NCBI RefSeq assembly: GCF_019551435.1
Contig: NZ_CP080544.1
Location: forward strand, 930,001 to 994,000
Source: Lysobacter soyae
Lineage (GTDB): Bacteria > Pseudomonadota > Gammaproteobacteria > Xanthomonadales > Xanthomonadaceae
Direction: 5' to 3'
Length of the DNA: 64,000 nucleotides
The notes under the pieces are model-generated. The model was not told the origin of the DNA. It made no database searches and saw only the letters and a list, made by a program, of their open reading frames with translations. Every line of letters starts with the position of its first letter. Position 1 is the stretch's first letter. Shown in pieces: positions 26,290 to 35,162 of the stretch. A program made the position numbers and the translations under genes.

Positions 26290-27545
26290 AGTTGTCGACG
26301 ACTGCGCGAATGATCACGGCCCTGATAGCGGCAGTGCTGCTTGGGCTCACTTCCAGCCGTGTGGCGCCGGAAGCCACCCTCACGCTCGCCACCATTTTTC
26401 AAACCATCGGCAAGTTGTGGTTGAACGCACTGCAAATGACGGTTGTTCCGCTGGTCGCCGCCTTGGTGGTTTTGGCGGTCAGCAACGCCGAGCACGCCGC
26501 GGCCTCCGGTCGGATGACGCGCAAAGCTTTGACCGTGTTTCTGGTGCTCTTGGTTTTCAGTGCGACCTTGACGGCAATCTTGGCGCCGCTGCTGTTCAAT
26601 CTTGCCCCGCGTAGCGAGACCTTGATGCATGCGTTGGTCGGGCCAGGAAGTGCGGACGCTGCCAAGACGGCAGCACCTGCGGCCACCGATTGGTTTACCA
26701 ATATCATTCCGACCAATGCGATCGCCGCCGCGGCCAATGGCACCATGCTGTCGCTGGTGGTATTTGCCTTGTTTTTCGGATTTGCGTTGACGCGTATCGA
26801 AGCCTCGCGCGCGGCACGTCTGACAGAAGTCGTTCAAGCCGTCGCCGATACGATGATTGTCATCGTGCGCTGGGTCTTGGCGGTCGCGCCGATCGGTGTG
26901 TTTGCGTTGGTATTTGCGGTGACCGCGAAGACCGGCTTGGATATGGTCTCCGCGTTGGCGATCTACATCGCCGTCAGCATTGTGTTGTATGTGCTGGCGA
27001 CTTTGTCGATGTATGTCGTCGTATTCGTGGCAGGGCGTGACCGGGTTTCGGCATTCGCGCGTGGCATCATTCCGGCACAAACCGTGGCGGTCAGCACGCA
27101 GTCTTCATTGGCGTCGTTGCCGGCCATGCTGCAAGTTGCAGCCAAGAGTTTGGGTCATCCCTTGCGTGTACCTTCGTTGGTATTGCCGATGGCGGTGTCG
27201 CTGTTCCGTCTGACGAGCCCGGTCCAATACATCGTCGTGGCCTCGTTCATTGCCTGGACCCAAGGTGTGCACTTGGGTCCCGTACAAATGTTGGTCGCCG
27301 TTTTGTTGGCGGTCGTGGTGAGCTTGGGTTCGGTCGGGCTGCCGGGGCAAGCCAGTTTCATCGCCACCAATCTCCCCATCACCAATGCGATGGGGTTGCC
27401 GGTGGAGCCGCTGGGCGTCTTGCTCGCGGTCGACACCGTTCCGGATGTGTTTGCCACGCTGGGTAATGTCACCGGCGATTTGGCGGCAACCAGCGTTGTT
27501 GCCAAAGGTGAGGCCTGCGATGCGCCGGCCGACCCCTCAACCTAG
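26286..27545 (+). CDS. DAACS-family dicarboxylate/amino acid:cation symporter, divergent
   Basis: 419 aa, about eight helices plus re-entrant loops, as in GltP/DctA transporters. Hallmarks kept: NALQMTVVPLVAALVVLAVS, FTNIIPTNAIAAAANGTMLS (hairpin region), and GNVTGDLAATSVVAKGE near the C-terminus. Not kept: the helix 7 NMDGT motif, which reads SLFRLTSPVQ here, and the HP1 serine loop reads STQSSLASLP. The main cation and substrate site is therefore rearranged, so substrates may differ from Asp or dicarboxylates. Coupled by ATGA to the upstream lipoprotein gene; it ends 4 bases from the convergent FNR gene stop. Confidence 0.87.
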   Translation: MKLSTTARMITALIAAVLLGLTSSRVAPEATLTLATIFQTIGKLWLNALQMTVVPLVAALVVLAVSNAEHAAASGRMTRKALTVFLVLLVFSATLTAILAPLLFNLAPRSETLMHALVGPGSADAAKTAAPAATDWFTNIIPTNAIAAAANGTMLSLVVFALFFGFALTRIEASRAARLTEVVQAVADTMIVIVRWVLAVAPIGVFALVFAVTAKTGLDMVSALAIYIAVSIVLYVLATLSMYVVVFVAGRDRVSAFARGIIPAQTVAVSTQSSLASLPAMLQVAAKSLGHPLRVPSLVLPMAVSLFRLTSPVQYIVVASFIAWTQGVHLGPVQMLVAVLLAVVVSLGSVGLPGQASFIATNLPITNAMGLPVEPLGVLLAVDTVPDVFATLGNVTGDLAATSVVAKGEACDAPADPST

Positions 27546-27549
27546 GCGC

Positions 27550-28335
27550 TTAAGTACGCAAGATCGGATTGGCGAGCGTTTCCAACTTGGTGAGATCCAG
27601 GATTTCCAGATTACGTCGGTCGACGTGCAGCACACCTTCCTCTTGGAATTTGCGTAAGGCGCGACTGACGGTCTCCGGTGCTAAACGCAAATAGTTGGCA
27701 ATGTCGGTTCGCGCCATGCTGAGTTGGAACCGAGTCGGCGAATAGCCACGCTCGCTCAACCGGCGTGACATGCCGACCAGGAAGGCGGCAATGCGTTGTT
27801 CCGCCGTCCAATCACCCGCCATCAAGGCGGCCTTGCCGATATCCCGACTCAACAAACGGAAAAGTTGGCGCTGCAAGCCGGGCAGTTTGGCAGCCAATAT
27901 CGAAATCTTCGGGAACGAGAAGCGGCACAGGCTCACCGTATCCAACGCCACGGCATTGCACGGATAGTGATCGCCATCAATCGCATTCAAGCCGATCAGC
28001 TCGCCCGGCAAGTGGAAGCCGAGCACATGTTCATTGCCGTCGCGATCTAGCACGTAAGTTTTCACGCTGCCGGACCGTACCGCCGCAATGGCATCAAATG
28101 CATCGCCATCCCGGAAGATATGTTCACCGGCATGGAATGGCCCGATATGCTCAACCAGAACGTGCAGTTCATTCAGCTGGTCTTTGTCCAGCCCATGTGA
28201 AATGCAGGCGTTTGAGAATGCACAAGTTGTGCAGAAGCTAAGCGCATCGCCGTCATCGGAGAGCGTGCCCGGACTGGTTTTCGGGAAGCTCGCCGCTCGC
28301 AAAGTGGCGTCGGTATCTGTGCTCATACCGTCCAT
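27550..28335 (-). CDS. FNR/Crp-family redox-responsive transcriptional regulator
   Basis: 261 aa. Cysteines C35, C38 and C44 (CTTCAFSNAC) give the C-x2-C-x5-C ligands, and C137 in SLCRFSF aligns with E. coli FNR C122, so all four [4Fe-4S] ligands are in place (C126 is extra). A cAMP-receptor-like beta roll (AGEHIFRDGDAFDAIAAVRS) and a C-terminal HTH with RTDIANYLRLAPETVSRALR (E and R contacts for TTGAT half-sites, as in FNR E209/R213) follow. Oxygen sensing and activation of anaerobic genes are expected. ATG at 28335 or 28326 is the start. It converges on the DAACS gene. Confidence 0.9.
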   Translation of the reverse strand: MDGMSTDTDATLRAASFPKTSPGTLSDDGDALSFCTTCAFSNACISHGLDKDQLNELHVLVEHIGPFHAGEHIFRDGDAFDAIAAVRSGSVKTYVLDRDGNEHVLGFHLPGELIGLNAIDGDHYPCNAVALDTVSLCRFSFPKISILAAKLPGLQRQLFRLLSRDIGKAALMAGDWTAEQRIAAFLVGMSRRLSERGYSPTRFQLSMARTDIANYLRLAPETVSRALRKFQEEGVLHVDRRNLEILDLTKLETLANPILRT

Positions 28336-28446
28336 TTTAGCCGGTTCGGGTGCAAGAAACCGGGATGCGTTAGGCTATGCGCGGGGAAATGTCGCACGGT
28401 ATTGAAAGGTGCGGTCTGAAAAGGTTTGGAACGGTCGAACGAGGAC

Positions 28447-28462
28447 GAGACAATTGTTTGTC
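28447..28462. promoter_or_regulatory. Inverted repeat upstream of the FNR gene
   Basis: AGACAA and TTGTCT are perfect inverted arms around a TTGT spacer (16 bases). It lies about 112 bases before the FNR start, in the 194-base spacer between that gene and the PP2C stop. It could be an operator or part of a small hairpin; no family-specific box matches it, and no -35/-10 pair could be placed with confidence next to it. Confidence 0.3.
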
Positions 28463-28529
28463 TGCAGTTCAAGTGAGGCTTGTTCTATTTTTGTGAACAG
28501 ATTCCTTTCGTTTGGTCTCTCTAGCTTGA

Positions 28530-29237
28530 TCAACTGTGACGTATGACGAGGACGGTGACGTTATCCGTCCCGCCGTCATCCAGCGCACCGGCAACCAAAG
28601 TGTCGACGGCCTCTTGCGCGGTCGCCTTGGTGTTTGCCAATACTGATGAAATCACCTCGTCGGTGACGTGTTCGGTCAGCCCGTCACTACACAGTAGAAG
28701 TTGGGCACCCGGTTCGAAATCTCCGGAAATGCTTTCGATATTCAGCTGCGTCAAATCAGTCACGCCCAGCGCTTGCGTGACCATCTTGCGTTTGGGATGG
28801 GAGCGCGCTTCTTCACGGCTCAGCATGCCGTGTGCGACCAACTCTTCCACATGACTGTGATCTTGGGTGATCTGAACTGCGCGTGTGCCGGGTCGCCACA
28901 GGTAGGCGCGACTATCGCCAATCCAGGCGATTTCATACCGGCTCTTCTTGACCAATGCGGCGACGACGGTGGTGCCCATTGGCAGGGTATCCGCACGACG
29001 TCTTGAGGCGCGCAGGATTTCCTCGCCGGCGGTGCGAAACGCATCGACCAAACCGTGGCCATCGCGCACTTCCCGGACGATCACATCACGTGCCAGAGCA
29101 CTCGCCACTTCACCGTAGTCGTGGCCGCCAATACCATCGGCCACGAGGAACAAGCCGAGCGCCGCCTCACCGTGATAGGTGTCTTCATTGTGGTCGCGAC
29201 GCAAGCCGGTATGGGTGAGATGGCCGAATTCGAACAT
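28530..29237 (-). CDS. PP2C-type serine/threonine protein phosphatase
   Basis: 235 aa from ATG 29237 (start MFEFGHLTHTGLRRDHNEDTY; an in-frame start at 29297 lacks family support). The metal and phosphate residues of the PPM/PP2C family are all visible: RRDHNEDTY, FLVADGIGGHDYGEVA, MGTTVVAALV, IGDSRAYLWR, LLCSDGLTEHV and GGTDNVTVLVI. Soluble cytoplasmic, manganese-dependent. No Ser/Thr kinase gene is in the window, so its partner is elsewhere. An inverted repeat (29247-29268) sits just upstream. Confidence 0.92.
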   Translation of the reverse strand: MFEFGHLTHTGLRRDHNEDTYHGEAALGLFLVADGIGGHDYGEVASALARDVIVREVRDGHGLVDAFRTAGEEILRASRRRADTLPMGTTVVAALVKKSRYEIAWIGDSRAYLWRPGTRAVQITQDHSHVEELVAHGMLSREEARSHPKRKMVTQALGVTDLTQLNIESISGDFEPGAQLLLCSDGLTEHVTDEVISSVLANTKATAQEAVDTLVAGALDDGGTDNVTVLVIRHS

Positions 29238-29246
29238 GGCGGAATG

Positions 29247-29268
29247 TGTAGTGTGACGACTGTCTACA
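29247..29268. promoter_or_regulatory. TGTAG-N12-CTACA inverted repeat upstream of PP2C
   Basis: Perfect 5-base arms, TGTAG (29247-29251) and CTACA (29264-29268), 10 bases upstream of the PP2C ATG on the minus strand. The size fits a small dimer-binding operator, but short arms of this kind also occur by chance, so this is weak evidence. Confidence 0.25.
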
Positions 29269-29375
29269 TCATGGCAGAAAATCGGCAATTCGCTCAATCA
29301 ATTGACGGACTAATTGAAGGCCCATCATTGAACTGACTGTGTTGAATTAAGAGCAACGAGAATGCTTCCGCAGAG

Positions 29376-29524
29376 CTACTCAAGACGGACGATCTGATTG
29401 CGCCATCGGTAGAACGAGCGTTCCGAAATGTTATGTATCTAGCACAATGCTTTGATCGAAGTTGTGCGGGCCTTTGCTTCCAAAATGTGTGGAAAACCTG
29501 CTTATCTGTGAATCGCTTTCTCAT
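29376..29524 (-). pseudogene. Decayed IS3-family OrfA (transposase helix-turn-helix) fragment
   Basis: Minus strand. One frame starts MRKRFTDKQVFH at 29524, exactly the opening of IS3-type OrfA proteins (M-R-K-[SR]-R-F-T-x-x-Q-[IV]). After the ACATTTTGG run near 29485 the homology jumps one frame and continues LEAKARTTSIKALC, a TAG stop (29439-29441), then IHNISERSFYRWRNQIVRLE before a second TAG at 29376-29378. The second part is the transposase HTH (family form LCRxHGISexTFYRWR). One frameshift plus one internal stop, with no OrfB, shows it is a dead remnant. Terminal inverted repeats could not be found by eye. Confidence 0.75.
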
Positions 29525-29665
29525 GAGTTCTTCTTGACTTGCTTTGGGTAGAAAACTCTCCATCCCATTGGCTCCGCGAAACTTCTCAGGCCAAAACTCG
29601 CTTTTCATCGTTGTCATTGTGTGACGCATCTACCAGAATTGGATGACGTTTTGGGGAGAGATCGT

Positions 29666-30325
29666 ATGGCAATACGCGTTTTCATGCTGGAGGATCACAC
29701 GCTCGTGCGCTCGGGGATGCGCATGATGTTGAAGGCGGAGCTTGATATCGAGGTCGTTGGCGAAGCGGAGTCTGGGGAGACTGCGCTGCCGCAGCTGAGG
29801 GCATTGCGACCTGATGTCTTGTTGTGTGACATCCATCTGCCAGGGGTGAGCGGATTGGAAGTCACTGAGCGTGTGACGCGGACCATGCCGGAAATCAAGG
29901 TTGTTGTGGTTTCCGTGATGGAGGATGGTCCGCTGCCGAGGCGTCTATTGGATGCGGGCGCATGTGGGTATGTGGGCAAAGGCGGGGATTCGCGTGAGCT
30001 GATTCGCGCGATTCGTGATGCGTACAAGGGCAAGCGGTTTTTGGCGACCAATGTCGCGCAGAACATGGCGCTTTACAGCGTCAACAAGGACAAATCGCCG
30101 TTCGAGTTGCTATCTCGCCGGGAGATTGAAGTGTCTTTGCTGCTGGTTCGGGGAATCCGCCAGGAAGAAATTGCCCGCCGGCTCAACCTCAGTGCCAAGA
30201 CCATCAATACGCACAAGACACGCGCTTACGACAAGCTGGGGATCAAAGATGTAGTTGCGCTGGCGCGCATGGTGTCGCAACATGGGCTGGGGGATCCGAG
30301 TCAGACGTTGCCTAGAGACTTCTGA
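29666..30325 (+). CDS. GacA/UvrY-type LuxR-family response regulator
   Basis: 219 aa from ATG 29666 with a good SD (GGGGAGAG). Receiver: acidic E9/D10 (MLEDHTLVRSGMRMML), phosphoacceptor D55 (VLLCDIHLPG), conserved switch residues in VVVSVMEDG and ACGYVGKGGD. Output: LLSRREIEVSLLLVRGIRQEEI then LNLSAKTINTHKTRAYDKLGI, a LuxR HTH. The layout and the MIRV-like start fit GacA/UvrY, which with BarA/GacS controls the Rsm/Csr pathway. No kinase gene is near it, as is usual for GacA. Call of GacA rather than another NarL-type regulator is likely but not certain. Followed by the shared terminator with rne. Confidence 0.85.
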   Translation: MAIRVFMLEDHTLVRSGMRMMLKAELDIEVVGEAESGETALPQLRALRPDVLLCDIHLPGVSGLEVTERVTRTMPEIKVVVVSVMEDGPLPRRLLDAGACGYVGKGGDSRELIRAIRDAYKGKRFLATNVAQNMALYSVNKDKSPFELLSRREIEVSLLLVRGIRQEEIARRLNLSAKTINTHKTRAYDKLGIKDVVALARMVSQHGLGDPSQTLPRDF

Positions 30326-30347
30326 AATTTCCGGGGAGTGGAAACTG

Positions 30348-30377
30348 AAAAGGCGCAATCCATGGATTGCGCCTTTT
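30348..30377. terminator. Bidirectional terminator between the GacA-type gene and rne
   Basis: Perfect 30-base palindrome (AAAAGGCGCAATCCA with its exact complement), flanked by A-runs on one side and TTTTCTTT on the other. It lies between two convergent genes (stops at 30325 and 30401) and would end transcription from both sides. Confidence 0.88.
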
Positions 30378-30400
30378 CTTTGTCCCGCGATTGAGGCCGG

Positions 30401-33385
30401 TCAGGCCTCGGGCTTGTCGTCGGTATCTTCGATCTTCGGCGCGGGCGCCGTTGAATTGCGGAAGATGCTGTTGGACGGGTCCGCAAGCGATACCGCGATG
30501 GCTTGAGACAAGGACAACGCGGGCAGGGGTTGCGGAATACGGGTTTGGTTCAAACCCATGCCGCTTTCTTTCGTCAATTCGGCGACAGGCGCTTCGTCGA
30601 CCTGGGCGGCAGCAGCTTCCTCTGCCGTGCTCACAGCCGCATCCGCCGGCTGCGGAGCTTCCGTAACCGGTTCGACGACGGCCATGGCCGGCGCGGCAGT
30701 GAGTTCGGCTTGTTGCACAGCTGCCGAGGTGGCAGGCATGTCCTCATCGCTGGTCGCTGTCACGGAATCCGACTGCGGCGCAGCCGCTTCCGCATTGCTC
30801 GCCGGCACGAAGGATTCGGTCGATGCGACGGCATCAACACCTTCGCTGGCTGTGGTCGCGGTCGCTGTGACATTCAGATTCGGCGTGGTCGGGGCGGACG
30901 CGTCAACGAGGGCTGCTTTGGCGGTCTCGACCGGCGCGCCGGCTTCAATGTCGTCAAATTCGAACTCCGGCTGGCTGCCGGTTTCCGCGTGCGTGTCGTC
31001 CGCGTCATCGAATGCCGAATCTTCTGCGCCTTCGCCTGCCGCGCCTTCGCCACCACGACGACGACGACGGCCACCGCGACGGCCACGACGGCGCTTCGGC
31101 TTGTCGGTTTCGCCTGCTGCTTCATCGCTCTGCGCGTCCGTTTCGGCGCTGACTTCCGCAGCAACAGTGGCGGTATTCACTGCAATTTCCGCCGGTGCCG
31201 GTGCGCTAGCCACGGTCGTGTCGGCGACGGCCGTTGCGGGCGTTTCAGTCGTTGTGGTTTCAACCGCCTCGTTCACGGCACCCGTTGCCGCGCCCTCATC
31301 CTGGCCGTTGCGGCCACGACGATTGCGATTGCGGCGGCGGCTGCTACGAACTTCGCTGTTCGCGGCGATGTCGTTCGGCGTTGCGGCATCTGAAGGTGCC
31401 TGAGCGGCTGCCGGCATCGGTGCCTGCTTGGCATTTGCCGGCTTTTCCGCCGGTGCTGCCTTGGCTTGCTGCGGGCGCGGTTCCTGCTTGGTCCGTTGAT
31501 CGTTGGCACGATTCCCTTGTGCTGCTTCGTCGCGTGCCGGCTTTTGGCGATCAGCGTTGCGGTCGTTACGCGCATTGCGATTGCGGTTGTTATTGCCACC
31601 GCGATCGTGATTGTTGTTGCGGGCGTCATTGCCACGCGCAGGCTTCGGTGCTTCCACCGGCGCAGCGGCGTCCTCACCCTTCAACGCGTCGAGGATGCGG
31701 CCGAACAACCCCTTGCGTGGCTTCGCCGCCACCGGCGCGGGTGCGATTTCCTGCACCGGGGCTTGGGGTTCGCGAATCGGGGCAGGTTGCGACGGGCGGA
31801 CAGCCTTGACGGCGGGCGCATCCGGAATGTTCAAGTTCTTCTTCGTCAGCGCATAGGTCGGCAACTTGCGCGGCGTGCCGCGTTGGTAGCTCGGACGCGA
31901 CGATTCTTCGCCCATTTCGTTTTCACGCAGGCGCGTCACTTCGTAATGCGGCGTGTGCAGCTGCTCATCGGCAACGATGACAATCGGTGCGCCGTGGCGA
32001 CGCTCAATCTCCGCCATCGCGCTGCGCTTTTCATTCAACAGATAGTTGGCGATGTCCACCGGCGCTTGCACCAGCACTTGTCCGGTGTTGTCTTTCATGG
32101 CGTGTTCTTCAGCCACGCGAATGATAGAAAGCGACAGCGACTCAACACTGCGCATGCGGCCATGGCCTTCGCAGCGCGGGCACACGATCTGGCTGTTTTC
32201 GCCCAAAGAAGGACGCAAACGTTGTCGGCTCATTTCCATCAAGCCGAATTTCGAAATGCGACCCAACTGCACGCGCGCACGGTCGGAGCGCAAGGCATTC
32301 TGCAGACGGTTTTCGACTTCGCGTTGGTGCTTGGTCGAATCCATATCAATGAAGTCGATCACCACCAGGCCACCCAAGTCGCGCAGGCGCAATTGGCGTG
32401 CGACTTCTTCGGCGGCTTCCAGATTGGTTTGGAAGGCGGTTTCTTCGATGTCGCCGCCGCGGGTTGCGCGGGCGGAGTTCACGTCGACCGCAGTGAGTGC
32501 TTCGGTTTGGTCGATCACCAGCGCGCCGCCGGACGGCAGACGCACTTCGCGCTCGTAGGCGTTTTCGATTTGCGATTCGATTTGGAAGCGATTGAACAGC
32601 GGCGTGTCGTCGGTGTAATGCTTGAGCTTGCGCAAGTTGTGCGGCATCACCTGCTCGACAAACTCACGCGCCTCTTCGTACATTTCCGGCGTGTCGACCA
32701 ACACTTCGCCGATGTCCGGACGCATGTAGTCACGCAGCGCACGGATGATCAAACGCGATTCTTGATAGATCAGGAACGGCGAGGGCTTTGACAACGAGGC
32801 CTCGGTGATGGCGCGCCACACCGACAGCAGATAATCGAGATCCCATTGCAGTTCTTCGGCATCGCGACCGACGCCGGCGGTGCGGATGATCACGCCCATG
32901 CCGTCCGGAATCGTGAGCGCGTCCATGGCCTTCTTGAGTTCAGCGCGATCTTCGCCTTCGATACGGCGCGAGACGCCACCCGCGCTCGGCGAGTTAGGCA
33001 TCAGCACCATGTAACGGCCGGCCAGCGAGATGAAGGTTGTGAGCGCCGCACCCTTGTTGCCGCGTTCTTCTTTATCGACCTGAACGACGATTTCCTGACC
33101 TTCTTTCAGCAGCTCGCGGATGTTGCCGCTGCGGTGGTCGACGCCATCGACAAAGAAGCTTTTGGAGATTTCTTTCAGCGGCAGGAAGCCGTGGCGGGCG
33201 GCGCCGTAGTCGACGAATGCCGCTTCAAGCGACGGTTCGATACGGGTGATCTTGCCCTTGTAGATGTTGGATTTTTTTTGTTCTTTGGACGGTTGTTCGA
33301 TGTCGATGTCGTACAGATTCTGGCCATCGACAATGGCGACACGCAGTTCTTCTGCCTGTGTCGCATTGATGAGCATGCGTTTCAT
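30401..33385 (-). CDS. rne: Ribonuclease E
   Basis: Essential endoribonuclease for mRNA decay and rRNA/tRNA maturation, and scaffold of the degradosome; 994 aa. N-terminal half: S1 domain ([23 protein letters not shown]), 5'-sensor and DNase I-like catalytic region with the metal aspartates in [13 protein letters not shown] and LVVIDFIDM, and the Zn-link [12 protein letters not shown] for tetramer assembly. From about residue 540 the protein is Pro/Ala/Glu-rich and low-complexity, with Arg/Asn-rich ([14 protein letters not shown]) and Arg/Gly-rich ([14 protein letters not shown]) segments typical of RNA-binding scaffolds. Divergent from rluC, as in E. coli. Confidence 0.97.
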   Translation of the reverse strand: MKRMLINATQAEELRVAIVDGQNLYDIDIEQPSKEQKKSNIYKGKITRIEPSLEAAFVDYGAARHGFLPLKEISKSFFVDGVDHRSGNIRELLKEGQEIVVQVDKEERGNKGAALTTFISLAGRYMVLMPNSPSAGGVSRRIEGEDRAELKKAMDALTIPDGMGVIIRTAGVGRDAEELQWDLDYLLSVWRAITEASLSKPSPFLIYQESRLIIRALRDYMRPDIGEVLVDTPEMYEEAREFVEQVMPHNLRKLKHYTDDTPLFNRFQIESQIENAYEREVRLPSGGALVIDQTEALTAVDVNSARATRGGDIEETAFQTNLEAAEEVARQLRLRDLGGLVVIDFIDMDSTKHQREVENRLQNALRSDRARVQLGRISKFGLMEMSRQRLRPSLGENSQIVCPRCEGHGRMRSVESLSLSIIRVAEEHAMKDNTGQVLVQAPVDIANYLLNEKRSAMAEIERRHGAPIVIVADEQLHTPHYEVTRLRENEMGEESSRPSYQRGTPRKLPTYALTKKNLNIPDAPAVKAVRPSQPAPIREPQAPVQEIAPAPVAAKPRKGLFGRILDALKGEDAAAPVEAPKPARGNDARNNNHDRGGNNNRNRNARNDRNADRQKPARDEAAQGNRANDQRTKQEPRPQQAKAAPAEKPANAKQAPMPAAAQAPSDAATPNDIAANSEVRSSRRRNRNRRGRNGQDEGAATGAVNEAVETTTTETPATAVADTTVASAPAPAEIAVNTATVAAEVSAETDAQSDEAAGETDKPKRRRGRRGGRRRRRGGEGAAGEGAEDSAFDDADDTHAETGSQPEFEFDDIEAGAPVETAKAALVDASAPTTPNLNVTATATTASEGVDAVASTESFVPASNAEAAAPQSDSVTATSDEDMPATSAAVQQAELTAAPAMAVVEPVTEAPQPADAAVSTAEEAAAAQVDEAPVAELTKESGMGLNQTRIPQPLPALSLSQAIAVSLADPSNSIFRNSTAPAPKIEDTDDKPEA

Positions 33386-33750
33386 TGTGCGTTCCTCGCG
33401 CTACCATGCGCGCCAACGCCGGGCGTTACTGCCTCTGAACAACGAAAACTCCGCGCAAGCGCGTATTTCGAGTCGTTCAGCGCTACAACACCACGGCATG
33501 CCGCGGGAGCGCTTCTTCCTTGGTTTTTGTGGAGCCGGCGCAGCGAAAAGCGCAACGCTCGACACGAATGGGTTCTACTACAGGCCCTTCAGGCCCGACG
33601 ATCGTCGCTGGCGCCGCCAGTCCGGTTAACATGTCCACCCCAAGGGTGGTGGTTCCGTTACTGGGCGGAACTTCGTACAGTGGGCTTTCGGCCGCAACTG
33701 TGGCGAAAAACAGCCATAAAGTTTCGTATCCGGAGTGTATCAGAAAGCCC
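33386..33750. promoter_or_regulatory. 365-base divergent rne/rluC leader with candidate RNA structure
   Basis: There is no gene in this spacer. On the rne side (minus strand) a stem-loop at 33443-33470 pairs CGAAA with TTTCG around an inner CGCGC-AA-GCGCG stem. In E. coli a long structured rne leader lets RNase E control its own mRNA, and rne and rluC are divergent in the same way; the present leader is of similar length. No unambiguous -35/-10 pair could be assigned for either gene, so transcript starts are unknown. Confidence 0.5.
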
Positions 33751-34719
33751 ATGTCAGATTCAGCTTTGTCAGCGCCACGGGGCGTGCGTATGGTGACGGT
33801 TCCGGATGATCGGGACGGCCAGCGGCTGGACAATTTTCTGCTGGGTCAGCTGAAGGGCGTCCCCAAGTCACTCATTTATAAGCTGCTGCGTTCGGGCCAG
33901 GTGCGTGTCAATGGCGGGCGGGTCAAAGCCGAGCGCAAGCTGGTCGCAGGCGAGGTCGTGAGAATCCCGCCAATCTCAATGCCTGATGAGAACGCGGAAA
34001 GGCCTGAAGTCGCCCAAGGCTTACTAAAGGTGTTGGAGCGCGCGATTGTCTTTGAAGATGCGCGCCTCCTGGCCATCAACAAGCCGACCGGATTGGCCAG
34101 CCACGGTGGCAGCGGCATTCGCCACGGGGCGATCGAAGCCATGCGTGCGCTACGGCCCAACGACAATCTCGAGTTGGTTCACCGGCTGGATCGCGATACC
34201 TCCGGCCTGCTGGTGTTCGCAAAGAAGCGCTCGGCCCTGCGCGAATTGCAAGCGCTGCTGCGGGAAGACCACGGGGCGGGTATCGAAAAGCGCTACATGG
34301 CCCTGCTGGTGGGCCGGATGCCCGATGGCACCATGCATGTGGACGCGCCGCTGCACGTGGGTTTGCGTCAGGGCGGTGAACGCCATGTACAGGTCAACCC
34401 GCAAGGCAAGCCGTCGATCAGCCACTTCAAAGTCTTGCAGCGTCTGGACGGCCATTCGCTCTGTGAAGTGCGGATTGAAACCGGGCGCACCCACCAAATT
34501 CGCGTTCACGCCCAACACATCGGCTATCCGGTGGCCGGCGATGAGAAATACGGCGACGAAACCGTCAACAAGCGTTTCAAGACGAAGTACGGCCTGAAAC
34601 GCTTATTTCTGCATGCGGCGTCGTTGAAGTTCCGTTTGAACGAAGGTCGCGACGAATACGTGCTCGATGCGCCGTTGTCGGACGATCTGCGCCAGGTGCT
34701 GGACGAAATGGCCGGCTAG
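33751..34719 (+). CDS. rluC: 23S rRNA pseudouridine(955/2504/2580) synthase RluC
   Basis: 322 aa from ATG 33751, giving the family start MSDSALSAPRGVRMVTVPDD; the frame stays open to 33520 but this is upstream leader. An S4 RNA-binding domain (residues about 20-80, with RSGQVRVNGGRVKAE) precedes the RsuA/RluA catalytic domain with HRLDRDTSGLLVFAK (catalytic Asp) and the closing motifs RTHQIRVHAQHIG and RLFLHAASLKF. It modifies three uridines in 23S rRNA. Convergent with phhB (11-base gap). Confidence 0.94.
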   Translation: MSDSALSAPRGVRMVTVPDDRDGQRLDNFLLGQLKGVPKSLIYKLLRSGQVRVNGGRVKAERKLVAGEVVRIPPISMPDENAERPEVAQGLLKVLERAIVFEDARLLAINKPTGLASHGGSGIRHGAIEAMRALRPNDNLELVHRLDRDTSGLLVFAKKRSALRELQALLREDHGAGIEKRYMALLVGRMPDGTMHVDAPLHVGLRQGGERHVQVNPQGKPSISHFKVLQRLDGHSLCEVRIETGRTHQIRVHAQHIGYPVAGDEKYGDETVNKRFKTKYGLKRLFLHAASLKFRLNEGRDEYVLDAPLSDDLRQVLDEMAG

Positions 34720-34729
34720 GTCGCAACGA

Positions 34730-35071
34730 TCAGCGGTTCAAGGCGTCAGCTTTGGCCGCGCAAATGAAATCGTTTTCCGACAAGCCGCCCACATCGTGGG
34801 TCGAATAGCGCACGACACAGCGGTCGTAGTGCACGCCCAAGTCCGGATGGTGGTCCTCACGATGGGCCATATGCGCCAACGCGTTCACGAAGGCCATCGT
34901 CTTGTAATAGTCGGGAAAGGTGAACGTTCGTTCGATGGCGTGGCCGTTTTCAATCAATGACCAACCGTCGAGCTGGCTCATCAGATTGCGCACATCCACT
35001 TCGCCCAACTTGTGTTCGGCGCCCTTTTTGGCGACACAATGGGCTTGCAGGAGGGGAACCAAATCGATCAT
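34730..35071 (-). CDS. phhB: Pterin-4a-carbinolamine dehydratase
   Basis: 113 aa from ATG 35071. PhhB recycles 4a-hydroxy-tetrahydropterin made by phenylalanine hydroxylase; it can also act with other hydroxylases. The fold and active-site histidines are visible in the classic motif HMAHREDHHPDLGVHYDRCV, after FPDYYKTMAFVNAL. phhA is not adjacent, which is common. The frame continues to 35398 inside the nfuA gene, which is shadow. Confidence 0.94.
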   Translation of the reverse strand: MIDLVPLLQAHCVAKKGAEHKLGEVDVRNLMSQLDGWSLIENGHAIERTFTFPDYYKTMAFVNALAHMAHREDHHPDLGVHYDRCVVRYSTHDVGGLSENDFICAAKADALNR

Positions 35072-35162
35072 GCGGTGTCTCTTCTGTATGCGAGTTAAAA
35101 CCGTGGACGGTGCGAAAGCGCGGTAGACCTCGATCCGGCCACGTGTCGTTAGAATACCTTCC

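Larger units (their letters stand above)
29238..29665. other. 428-base AT-rich spacer between PP2C and the GacA-type gene
   Basis: This stretch holds no intact gene. It contains the TGTAG inverted repeat near the PP2C start, the decayed transposase fragment at 29376-29524, and an open frame on the minus strand (29294-29629, 111 codons) that is interrupted as a gene because its recognisable part is in the wrong frame. The base composition is visibly more AT-rich than the flanks. No GacA-type upstream box (TGTAAG-N6-CTTACA), Rsm-type small RNA or convincing promoter could be read here. Confidence 0.6.

Noticed and set aside
28526-28533. TTGATCAA as an FNR binding site
   Set aside because: An FNR box needs TTGAT-N4-ATCAA; here the half-sites overlap without the spacer and fall on the PP2C stop codon.
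29294-29629. 111-codon open frame on the minus strand as an intact gene
   Set aside because: Only a 12-residue part is transposase-like and the homology then leaves this frame, so it is a decayed fragment, not a gene.
30503-31403. Two long plus-strand frames over the rne 3' half
   Set aside because: Antisense to the low-complexity Ala/Glu/Arg-rich tail of RNase E; repetitive codons keep all frames open.
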